From Phaeoceros laevis (taxonomy: Eukaryota; Anthocerotophyta; Anthocerotopsida; Notothyladales): 64,000 nt of DNA. Made by a program: the position numbers and the translations under genes. The stretch is from positions 62,001-126,000 of the forward strand of contig JBNGIQ010009123.1 in the NCBI GenBank assembly GCA_049999765.1. The letters run 5' to 3'. Below the pieces are notes generated by a model. It had not been told where the DNA came from. It did not search any database and was given only the letters and a program-made list of their open reading frames with translations. This document shows positions 11,721-21,800 of this stretch, in pieces. Within the stretch, counting starts at the first letter, position 1. Every line of letters starts with the position of its first letter.

Positions 11721-12123
11721 TACCCTTGAGTCCCTCTTCTGCGAACCATCAGAGCAAATGCCTCCCAGAACCTTGTACTATACAGACATCAAGCAGATAC
11801 CCAGTTCCTGCCATTGTAGGAATCAGCCACCATTACACACAGCTCAATTAAAGGCCATTAATGGCCTTCAAGGTATCAATTCTTGAGCCTCCGGTGGAAC
11901 CGCCTGCTGCAGCACTTAAGCAGACTCCCAAGAGCCACCTCCAACCTGGGGACAAGCTACGAACAGGGGCCGGAACTTTGGCTTGGATTCGTCCGCACAC
12001 CACTTCAGTAAGCCAACAAACACCTGGTACAGTCGTGTGACATACAGATGGATCACCTTAGGTGCAATTTAGATTCAGAAGTGAGCACACAAGCAATTGA
12101 GCTTGGATGCGACCTGGGTGGCT
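11721..12123. other. intergenic, convergent gene ends
   Basis: This stretch lies between the 3' ends of the ALP1-like gene (plus) and the PC-esterase gene (minus), so it should hold both 3' untranslated regions. I find no further coding exon or repeat. Confidence 0.5.
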
Positions 12124-13161
12124 TCAACTATGTGTTACAGTTCTATCTGACATCTTCAGGGCGTTCAGAGCGATCTGCACAGCAGCCTGGTAAACGGCGT
12201 CATTGTAGTGCATGCCATCCTCTGTGCATTCTTCTCCACAGCCAGATGACAATTGTCTCAAATCGATCAACGTGGCAGGGCCTTCAGGATACAAGATCTG
12301 GCTCCTTTCAACAGCCTCATTATACAACCAGCACATTTCTTGGGTCATTCTGGCCCTCTTGTCCTCCGTGTTGAGAAGAGGAGGAATCAAAGATGCAATG
12401 TTCAACCAGAAAACATGAGGTACATCCGGAGTCTCGGCTACTTCGCTTCCAATGGACAGAGCGGCTTGGCGAGTTGCAGCTATGGCTTCCCGCAGTTGCA
12501 GCAGCCCTTCCTCGTAATCCGTATGGTTGGTGACATGCAACATGTGCCACAACCCTGCTCCAATTACAATCAAATCAGGAAGCTCGTCTTGGCTGCTCGC
12601 ATTTTCCACCGCCTCGGTGATGTTCTCGGTGTAAGGAGCCCAGACGAAATCAAAGACAACATTTTCGGGTTCCCACACAAATTTGTACCCGCTGTGCCTC
12701 TTGAAGAGCTCAGGCCTGATGGTATCCACGTTGGGTACTTGGAGCTCCAACAGAGCGAGAGTAAATAGCCGCGCCTGAGAGTCCCCAGCCACCATCACCC
12801 GCTTGCCCCTCAGCAGTTCCGCGACATCGTCCCTGGCCATCTTTTGGAACTGGCATGCCTCAAGAGATCGGTTGCTTGCCCACGACCAACGCACATCGAT
12901 GGTAGCAGGTGTTGCCAACTCTTCCGCCGCCGACTCCGATCTGCCCAGTCTCCAGTCCAGATCGTGCAAACGTGTGTGACAAAGAGCAAAGTCGGGGCCA
13001 GAAGTCCAATTTCCTGAAGCCCATGGAAGGACTGGCAGATACTCCACAAGCTCTAGAGATGCGGCCACGAGGATGATCACTGCCACACACACGAAGAACT
13101 CTCGATTACGGAGGACTCCGCAGCCTGCCATGTCCCGCCGGTCACCTTGCCCAGCATTCAC
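12124..13161 (-). CDS. PC-esterase / SGNH-type type II membrane protein
   Basis: This intronless gene encodes 345 residues. A single membrane segment (about residues 22-40) near the N-terminus suggests a type II protein with a Golgi or ER lumenal domain. The lumenal part has a GDS block, VMVAGDSQAR, with the nucleophile serine, and near the C-terminus DGMHY, which supplies the D..H pair. A conserved block LIVIGAGLWHM lies between. This is the layout of the PC-esterase family found in PMR5/TBL acetyltransferases and the Cas1p N-terminal domain. It is shorter than TBL proteins and lacks a clear TBL DCxHWCLPG motif, so it looks closer to the CAS1/NXPE branch. The substrate is unknown; O-acetylation of a glycan is the family expectation. 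The upstream GTG-rich leader was not used; MNAGQGDRRD is the likely start. Confidence 0.75.
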   Translation of the reverse strand: MNAGQGDRRDMAGCGVLRNREFFVCVAVIILVAASLELVEYLPVLPWASGNWTSGPDFALCHTRLHDLDWRLGRSESAAEELATPATIDVRWSWASNRSLEACQFQKMARDDVAELLRGKRVMVAGDSQARLFTLALLELQVPNVDTIRPELFKRHSGYKFVWEPENVVFDFVWAPYTENITEAVENASSQDELPDLIVIGAGLWHMLHVTNHTDYEEGLLQLREAIAATRQAALSIGSEVAETPDVPHVFWLNIASLIPPLLNTEDKRARMTQEMCWLYNEAVERSQILYPEGPATLIDLRQLSSGCGEECTEDGMHYNDAVYQAAVQIALNALKMSDRTVTHS

Positions 13162-13608
13162 AGAAGCGCTTCAGACCATGGAATTTGGGCCCGACAACAA
13201 CTTCCCCCAAGACCAACCAGGAGAACGACCTTGGCTGGCCATGAACCCTGCAGCTTAGTCTCCTTCGCAAAGGCCGTGCTTTTGGGGCAATTCCGCATAT
13301 CACAATTTCTGGATCGGGATGGTGCATCTGTCTGGTGATGGCAAATTGTGCAGAACAGCTAAAAGGCTGAAGGGACAAGCCCCCTGTGGTACATGTGTGG
13401 TCTTCAGGTGTCGCGGAAACCCCTAGGCTACGTTTGGCAAGGAAGGAATTTTTTCCGTGCTTGGGGTAGGTGTCCTGCCGTACCCAAAGGATGTAGTCTG
13501 GGCACGTTTCTCGAGCTTGGTTGTTTTCCGGTTCTGGTGCTAAGGCGGAGTACGTTCGCCGCTCCTTCTGTCCACAGCTCGTAAGAAAGCACCTTCCGTC
13601 TCCTAGAC

Positions 13609-13773
13609 ATGGGCCCCGGCCAGACTTCCACCGCCATCCTCATCTGTGGTGTTGTGGGTGGCATCGCCTTGTTGCTTGTCCTCAGCTTTTTGATTTGGTG
13701 GTACTTCTACAGACACAAGCTTAGAGGAGCCAGCTCCTCTAATAGGTCTTTGTCTTGTCAGGACGAGGTCTAG
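13609..13773 (+). CDS. possible small single-pass membrane protein, 54 aa
   Basis: A short open frame starts at ATG 13609 and stops at TAG 13771. It encodes MGPGQTSTAIL, then a strongly hydrophobic segment of about 22 residues (CGVVGGIALLLVLSFLIWWY), then a basic stop-transfer stretch FYRHKLRG and a polar Ser-rich tail. The N-out, basic-in pattern resembles the transmembrane region of receptor-like proteins. It lies between the PC-esterase and SufD genes with no adjoining exon I recognise. It could be a real short protein, a degenerate receptor fragment or chance. Confidence 0.4.
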   Translation: MGPGQTSTAILICGVVGGIALLLVLSFLIWWYFYRHKLRGASSSNRSLSCQDEV

Positions 13774-14799
13774 TCCTCTCCAGACCGAGGAACTAGCCAA
13801 GCAAAACTCGCCAATGTAGAGCAAGCTAGGTCAAGCAGGCTGGCAAGGCGCTGAATCATGGATGGAGCATGCGGTCCTTAGCTGTTTGCATGCTGCTGCT
13901 TTGAGGTGAGTGCATTCATGACGTGCTTGCTATGCTCTCCATGCTTATCAGAGGTACTGCAGATCCTTTTCTTGTATATTTTCGTTCTCACGCTTTTGTC
14001 CATCCTCCTAACGCAAACTGGCGTACTTGCCAGATTGATTTGCTGTCAATACCTAGCAGGAGGGAGAACTTTAAAGCTTCCTTTACGGTACGTTGTTGGT
14101 TTGGTTCATTTTCCTGTGACGCAATCCATATGGTCTGGCATGCGAAGCCTTTGGTTTAGTCTCAGGCCATGTGCTGCATACGTCTGCAGAATCTCAAGAT
14201 TGTCGTTCACCTCTAAGTTGGAGCAAAAACTCCAAACTCTTGCAGATGCTCTGCCAAGCTGATTATGGTGCAGTAAAATCAAGACCGGAGACTGTTTTCA
14301 ACTGTCCAGGTTTTGTATGACAGACATAAAGGGCTCTAAATGTGTAGTGCTGAGTTGCCGATTGCATGCAGGCAATTGTAAGATGCACGGCAAGACTTCC
14401 AACTCCAGAGTACGGAATTGACGGCAGCAAGGGCAGGTGATACAGGTCATATTCAGTAGATGTTGGGGAACGCTAGGATTCCAACATTCCAACAGTACAG
14501 TCCAAGTACTCAGAAGAAGGAGAATTACCGAATGGCAAGGAAGTGTAGTGAAGTGAAGTGAGTGTAATTCATGACACACCACTTACCCAGCGTGGTGAGT
14601 AACTGTGATCACTCCACCCACACGCACTTGTGCACAAGCAACAGCAGACATCAGCCTATCCTATTATTTTCCTCACCGGTTTACAAAAATGTGCTCACAG
14701 TCACGTTACGAGTTTCCATTGCAAACCTCGTTCCTCCCTTCTGTCGGAGTTCGCGTTCTGGCTATGGCTCCGTGATCCCTGTTCCAGGAGTTGATCACC
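13774..14799. other. intergenic, nothing recognised
   Basis: I find no supported gene in this kilobase. The last few hundred bases should carry the SufD promoter and 5' untranslated region. Short open frames on both strands lack motifs. Confidence 0.4.
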
Positions 14800-16783
14800 A
14801 TGGCCAGCATGCGGCTGGACGTTGCTGCCGCTGCCTCTCGGTTGGCTTCGCCGCTGCTTCCACACGTCTACTCACCTACAGGCTCCAAGCGGGCCCGGCC
14901 TGGGAAGCTCGGACCTTTGTGTTACGGCGGGAGGCTGAGCAGACAGCAGCAGCAGCAGCATTTCGCCTCATCGTAAGTACTAACCTCGCAAGTGCCTCCC
15001 AGTTGGTGTGCCGAACTGCCATTGCGGCTGTTTGCTCGCATTCTGATGCAAATTGGCTGCTCAGGACAGGGAGGACAGGGTACCACCAACCCTGTGCAGC
15101 CGCATTATCTCTTAGAGACGAGGCAGAAACGCCGGCATTGTCGTTGGTAGGAGGACCTGACCTTTTCCTACTAGATCTCGCGGAGCGGCTGGAGGATTCT
15201 GTAAATGGGGTGGATGCTAGCAGCCCTGGAGGCCTCGCTCTCCAGAAACTTCACGAGCAAGCGTCGGAGACGGTGCTTGGGAACAGATGGCCTAGCAGCA
15301 AGGACGAGGCCTACAGGTTTACGGACTTGAGGTTTTTGAAGAAATCTCAAATCCAGCCTTCTCAGGGGGTTGCCGGGGATGTGGATGTCGATCTTGCATC
15401 TTTGGTTATCGACGAGGCTGAGAAGTCGAAGCTGGTCTTCGTAGATGGCCTGTTTTCAAAAGACTTGTCCAATCTTGAGGACCTCCCAGAGGAGGTTTTT
15501 GTGGGGAGCGTCTCTGCTGCCCCTGCTGAGTTGGTTGAGAAGTTCGTGTTACCTAGGTTAGCACAGACAGCTGGTCAGGATATATTCGCTTCTCTGAACG
15601 GAATTGGAGCACGGGATCTGTTCCTCATTGTAGTACCTCCTGAGTTCAAGCTTTTTGATCTGCTTCATATCCTGTACATATCAACGGGGGGAGTGACCGG
15701 TGAAGATGATAAAGAGCCAACTTTCTCGCTTTCTAGCCCCCGACTGCTTCTGGCTGTGGGCAAAGGTGCAGAAGTAGAGGTGGTTGAGGAGTTTGTTGGA
15801 GCAGCGGGGGGTCCATACTGGACAAATGCTGTTTGTGAAATTGTTGTTGAAGAGGGGGCGAATGTCCTTCATCGTTACGTGCAAGAACAGCATAGGGGAA
15901 GTGTTCATGTCAAGCAGACTTCCGTCACTCAGGTACGTGAAGAGGGATAGAATCCCTCAGGTCTCTCTGACTGTTTCCATCTGGTCTCCTTACGTGCAAC
16001 AAAAATGTAGGATTGCTGAGCTGTTATTCTGTCTTTCTCAGGCTGAAAACAGCTGCTACAAGCATGTGGAGATTGGTCTTGGAGGGCGTCTTAGCAGGCA
16101 TAACCTTCAAATCGAGCAATTAGGTTCTGATACCATTACAGAAATGTCCACATTTCTCTTGGCGGGCCAGAACCAGCTGCATGACCTACATAGCAAGCTG
16201 GTCTTGAGTCACCCCGGCGGTTTTAGCAAGCAACTCCACAAATGCATCGTCTCAGAGTCTTCTGGCCACGGTGTATTTGATGGCAATGTCAGGGTAAACA
16301 GGTACTCCGTTGTGCCTTTAGGCTGCCTTTCAGTAGGTTGAAATGTGTTTGCTCTAGTCTGTTTCGAGCTATCTATGTTCTCTTGTAGCTTCCGTTTCTC
16401 TATTCCTTACTAATTACGTTCTCGGCTATGTGTCCTGAATTTGCAGATATGCTCAGCAGACGGATGCTGGACAACTGAGTCGATCTCTACTGCTTGCCCC
16501 AAGGGCAACTGTCAACGTGAAGCCCAACCTCCAGATCATTGCAGATGATGTCAAGTGTTCTCACGGTGCGGCTATCAGTGATTTTGAAGCAGAGCAGTTG
16601 TTCTACTTTCAGGCGAGAGGCATTGATGCTCAAACAGCAAGAAGTGCTCTTGTATTTTCTTTTGGAGCCGAGGTCATCGATAGACTAGTCTACAAGAGTT
16701 TGAGAAAGCGGGTGGAAACGTTGATGAAGGCCTCTCTGGCTGAAGCTTCTGCCATAGACGCCAGTCTTCCGGTGGGTTTGTAA
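14800..16783 (+). CDS. ABCI7: SufD-type Fe-S scaffold subunit, chloroplast
   Basis: Exons are 14800-14972, 15065-15932, 16042-16301 and 16447-16783. Splice sites are GT-AG and phases agree, giving 545 residues. The first exon encodes a Ser/Arg/Gln-rich transit peptide with a short polyglutamine run from a CAG repeat. Family blocks follow in order: SKDEAYRFTDLRFLKKSQI, NGIGARDLF, HVEIGLGGRLSRHNL, DLHSKLVLSHPGG, HKCIVSESSGHGVFDGN, NLQIIADDVKCSHGAA and FYFQARGID. SufD works with SufB and SufC in the plastid SUF machine that builds Fe-S clusters for photosystem I and ferredoxin. The conserved Cys and His of DDVKCSHGA are present. The protein is longer than typical plant SufD (about 475 residues) mainly at the N-terminus and in the linker. 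The final residues after FGAEVID diverge from the family. Confidence 0.93.
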
Positions 16784-17411
16784 CTACGGAGGAGTTCTTG
16801 CAGTTCTCTGTAGGCCAGGTTGCCATGTCATTTTGCACAGTGCAGATTGACCAGCCAAAATACAAGGTGCGAACGCCCTCATTAGTTCCTTTTCATGATG
16901 GTGGGGGCATGCGAGGACATCTGAAGGCCCTGTCCGTGCCAAGCGTGGAGCTTAATCGCCTGCTCCCAAAGGCCCATTCGCACTTGCCCAGAATTTTTGC
17001 GCATCAACCTCAACGAAAAGACTCCGGTGTCACTCCGCCTAGCAGATTGACACACGGAGCACACGGAGCAACAATCCGGCGTCAAGAGGAGCCTCTTTTC
17101 CGTTACATCGCACGTAAAATGAACTATCGGAGAGCTATCTATCCGCGAAAACGAGACCGAGGGTGACAGTCATAGCGTGTGCACTGTACACTGCGCAGCT
17201 ACTAAACACACGGGTCGTCGTTAAACAGCCTATGACACTTTATTCAGAAAAATGGTTGAAGCGGAATCCAGGCGCAAAAATGTCGAATCATAAGGCTCCA
17301 CTACCGTCGGCTCCCAACACAAATAATTTTCCCGGCACACCACCCACTTAAAATAGTGACTGGATTCATGGATGTGCACAAAAAGCAGCAAAACTGGAGA
17401 GAACCAGAATT
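16784..17411. other. intergenic, convergent gene ends
   Basis: It lies between the 3' ends of SufD (plus) and the DnaJ-type zinc-finger gene (minus). A 100-codon frame runs through it without motifs. I assign it to 3' untranslated sequence. Confidence 0.4.
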
Positions 17412-18295
17412 TCATTCTGGATCCGCCTCATCCATCACTTTGATATCATCCCGTCGTGTGATCTTTTGCACAGAACCTGAGTAGCAAACCATCCAACCAA
17501 CATCCATCCATTCTGTCATGGAATGTAAACAGTGTCGGCAACCTGATGAACAGGAAATGTTGTTGATGACTTGAGAGACATCAATCTCTGAAGACCTGAG
17601 TCGGAGGTGCTTACCTAATCCAATGCACGCTATGCATTTGCTAATGACATCTCGACCTTTCTTACGGCGGAAAGTCACCAGACCAGTGCCTTGACAGCTC
17701 TTGCACTTGCCTGTCCACTGGTAAACGACAGGCTTGCAATACTGCAACGAAGTTAACAAGCTCAGCTGAGTACGTTCCATAAGCCAGAAAAAAAACCAGA
17801 ACCCTATTCACCGTCCGAATTGAGCAATGAGTAGTACCTCCTGTTCGGGGTTGCACGACTTCAGCTTGTCCAGAGCTTCCTTGCTAAGGGGCTTCGGAGA
17901 CGGATAGGCCATGGACAGAGGCAGCGGCGAATCCTCGTCCAGCTTACTATCCTCCCTCTTCTGCCACCATTTCCTTGCATAAATCCTGAGACCTTGGCCT
18001 GCACCAGAGAAATAAACGCTACGCAAAGAATGTCAGATCCCGAAGACCCCATTCGACGTACCGAATTGAGCTCAGGTGATGGAAAATCTTACGAGGAAAG
18101 CCGTGAAGTGCACCGCCAAGCTGACGAGCGTGTGACTGAGCGCCAGTCCAGCTGCCCCCGCCTGTCCATCCACCTGCTCTGGGAAGCTATTCTTCCCAAA
18201 TCATTCTCCACGGAAGCCGCATTGCAGGAGAGACGCCGCCGCCAGGGCCATGCAATGCCGCAAGGTGGCGCGGAAGACCAGTGTAAGGCCATCAT
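17412..18295 (-). CDS. DnaJ-type cysteine-rich zinc-finger protein, plastid-like
   Basis: Exons on the minus strand are 18295-18093, 18018-17838, 17741-17615 and 17542-17412. All are GT-AG and in phase, giving 213 residues. The N-terminus, rich in Trp, Arg and Ser with few acidic residues, looks like an organelle transit peptide. The C-terminal third has CKSCQGTGLVTF, then CIACIGLGCRHC, the paired CxxCxGxG-type zinc-binding turns of the DnaJ/Hsp40 cysteine-rich domain. There is no J domain. Plant proteins of this kind act in plastids as disulfide or assembly factors, but the specific partner cannot be read here. A run of T residues precedes the third exon as polypyrimidine tract. The start MMALHW was chosen because it is the first in-frame ATG pair before the exon. 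Confidence 0.7.
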
Positions 18296-18477
18296 CGCTC
18301 CCGGCCGCACCAGCGCATCACCAGCACATATTCTATCACCAGGAGCAGGAGCAGGAAAAGAGCGGTGATCTCAGCTGCTGAGAAACCGCATCCTTACCTC
18401 GGGTAATGACGCTGGGAACACGTCGAGCACGATGAGCAGGCAGCATTACCCGCCGCTTCGGTCCGTTCGCTCAACTC

Positions 18478-18577
18478 NNNNNNNNNNNNNNNNNNNNNNN
18501 NNNNNNNNNNNNNNNNNNNNNNNNNNNNNNNNNNNNNNNNNNNNNNNNNNNNNNNNNNNNNNNNNNNNNNNNNNNNN
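18478..18577. other. assembly gap (100 N)
   Basis: Exactly 100 N, the usual placeholder for a scaffold gap of unknown size. It lies between the DnaJ-type gene and the coiled-coil gene, so 5' exons of the latter could be missing. Confidence 0.99.
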
Positions 18578-18870
18578 CCCCCAGGCCTCGACAAAATGTT
18601 GCCAGGTTAAGTGTTCCGTACGGGTGCCAGATGGCGCTAAACCAAGCCCCCTGGTCCTCTATCAGCCCCGGGAGTTTGAACTAGAGGTCACCAGTTTTAT
18701 TAGAGCTTTGATTTTCTTCCAGCAATTTTTCGACACAACTGCCTTGTCCCGGAATACCAAGCTTCTGCACAGCTTGATGTTTCTTGAAAGATCGAACTTA
18801 CTCACATTTGCAGGAATCGGCAAGGGAGAACTTCAGGGTAAATGGAGAATCGAGAACAGAATTGAGAGAA

Positions 18871-21800
18871 ATGGAGATTGATCCTGCAGCCAGTACTTCC
18901 GGAGAAGCATCAAGAGAACAAGTTGAGCATGGAGTGGAAAAGAATCGTGTGCGGAAAGAGGTGGCATTTGAGACTCAAGTTGCCGAGAGCATGGCCAGGA
19001 GGCGCATGATTCCTCGTGCCAAGGTGCCCAGGACTGCGGCAGATCCTCGTCCCTCCACGCTGTACGGCAGCTCGTTTTTGGGCTCAGTAGCTCCACGCAA
19101 TTCTGAGGCCGAGGCGGAAGCGCCAGTGGGGTATGAGGTATCGAGGAGCGCAAGGAGATCGTCTGCAACGCCATCCAGTGCAGAGCATTCTAGGATGAGG
19201 CGAAGATCGTCCTTGCCTACTACAGGATTGGAAACCCTTGTGTCGCAGACCAATTTGGTCAACAGCTGGCTCAAGGAGCAGGATGTCGAGACTCAAGAGA
19301 AGATTTTGATCGAGTCTTGGCTGGACCGGATGCTGGCAAGAGTTCTTTCCACAGCTTCTACCGGTACTCTGCAGGCCGAAGGAACTGGAGGGCTGGAATC
19401 GAGTGGTCTGGATAGACAGCGGTTGATGTTCTCGGGACTGGAGTCAGAGCACGTTGATTTGGTTTACAGAGTGTTGTATGCTCACACTGCCGGGTTTTAT
19501 GACATGCTGAAAGGGGGGAAGGGCTTTGATGTCGATGACGAGAATACAGAAAAGATCATGGTTGCATTCAAGTTGCTGACGAGCCATTTGCAAAGATGGG
19601 GTGGTGGAGAAGGATTAGTAATAGGGCAGCGCAGGAAGTCTTTAGGGGAGAGGAGGGACAGGGTAGGTAGTGTTGTGCGTAAGGAGACGGCAGATTTCGA
19701 GCTGAGAAGTAAGATGGAGGTGAGACTCATGCTCATGGCTAGAGAGCTTGAGAGGGAGAAGCAGCTACGACAAAGAGAGGAAGCGTTGATCCAGGAACTG
19801 CGGAAAAGGATCAGCGACTTGGAAGCTGAGTTGGCTGCAATGCGGGATTTGTACAATAAGCTAAAAGCTGAAATGGACCAGACCATTGCACTATTGCAAG
19901 AAGAAATGGACCGGCTAAGGAAGCAAGTGCTGGAACAGCAGAACGAGATCTTGGCCCTGAAGGAGCTTCTGCGCCAGAAGGATCTTGAGCTTGCGGAGCT
20001 TAGGGAGAGCATGCGAGTGATGCAGGAGAGCTTTAACAGTAAAGCCCTGGCGGATGCCGAGGCCCTTTCTAAAATGTATGAGGAGCGCATTGGTAAGCTC
20101 GAGAAGGAGCTCAGTGACCTCTTAAGTGAGTTAGCCCGGCTAAGGGCGAGCGAGCTGGAAGCGTGGAGACAGAGAGATGCATTGCAGGAGCTGTATGAAT
20201 TCGAGTCCACTCGGAATGCACGTGAGTTGTCCAGACCTGTTGGTCATGGCGTCATCACCTATTGGCTGGCATTTTGGAAGTAAGAAGTATGGCAGTGTCC
20301 TGTGCAAAGACCAAATCATATTCAATCGTGGATACCAAGAGGTACTATGCTTGCTGATTGGTCTTCAATGATGCAGTTTTGAGACTACAAATCGAGGAGT
20401 TGTTAAAGGGAAGAGATAAGATGAATGCAGATGCTGCATTAGCAGACCAAAAAATGCACGATATGGCTCAGATAATTGCGCAGCAAGAGGCAGAGATCAA
20501 TTCGCTTAGAGCTGCACTTGAGAGAGCAAATGAGCTGCTTGCGAGACTGCAGGGTGAGGTTTGCTTGAGATTAAGATATCCATGTGGGTCTGAACCAGCT
20601 TTTTTGCATCTCCGCTAGAATTGGTAACAACTCAACAGCACTTAGGCAACAACTAGGTCGCGCGTAGTTTTGTTTCTATTTCGCTTAAATTGTAGTTGTG
20701 ATATTTGTGTTTTGTGAGACTACCTCACTGGATGGTGATGCAAATTTGCAGGTGTAGAGCAAGAGAATCTAGCTCTGAAGGAAAAGCTGAAGGAATACGA
20801 GAGGATAAGTGAGTCCCTGAAAGCCCTTGATCAAGCGATGAAGGGAGTTACTGGGGATACATCGCCAGATGCAACATGGTTTGGTGAGAGAGCTGAATCC
20901 TTGCAGAGAAATGGCATGAAAGTTCTGTTCCTTCTAGATGCTGCGAATGACACAGTTAGGCTTCTGCAAGAAAAGCTCGAGGACCGAAATCGCCTTGTAC
21001 AGCTACTACAGGACCAAGTTAGCTCCTGACCAAGTTAGCTCTTGTCAGGGGATGTGTCGCTGTACTTGTCAGCGGCTTATGATTTGGTTTGGCTACTTCT
21101 GTCAGTCAGTGGCTCATGGCTTGGTGCATAGCAGTGACAGTTTCCCCTCTACTAGGTCAGATGCAATTTCGATTTTATACAAGGGTGACGATGTCTGCAT
21201 GCTCAGTGTATCTGATGGTCCCATCTTCTTGTCTCTAATACTTTGAACATGATACGAGCTGCCTCACAGCTTGCAAGGGCCTTGGAAGCTGCTGCTGCGT
21301 TAGAAATAAGGCTTCAGGAGGCCCTTGAGCAAGGTGCAAGCAAAGATGCATATGTCAGTGGTCTGGAGGACAAGTTGAAGAATATGACTGATGAACTAGA
21401 GAGGCTGAGAAGGCTTTTAGCAGAACTTCAAGCGAAGTACGATGCGCTAGAGAGGTCCAGTGCTATGGAGATCGAAAGGCTCAAGCTTGAGTTGCAGGCT
21501 TTGAGAGAAGAGCTGGCTTTGGAGAAACAAAAAGCAGCTGACGCCCTCAAGGCTTTGAAAGAACAGGTACAGAGGTACTTCCTACTCAAAACCAGGTCTT
21601 TCCTAACAGAGGCACTTGGTGCAGGGTGGTAAGAAGAGACCAACTTGTGTACCTGGCCATCCAGCTTGACCACTTTATGTTGCCATGGAAACAGATGGAT
21701 CTTGTGGCTGCTTTGAGAGAGCAGTTGCAAAATGCACTTAACAAAATTGAGGAGCAGCGGAAGTTGCTGGAGGAGCAGGCCAGGCAGTATGAAATGTTGT

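Noticed and set aside
18432-18881. Frames running through the N gap near 18.5 kb
   Set aside because: The gap length is a placeholder, so a frame read across it has no meaning.
19497-20210. 237-codon Ser/Leu-rich frame antisense to the coiled-coil exon
   Set aside because: Its composition is the mirror of a Glu/Lys/Leu-rich coiled coil; no start context or splice partners.
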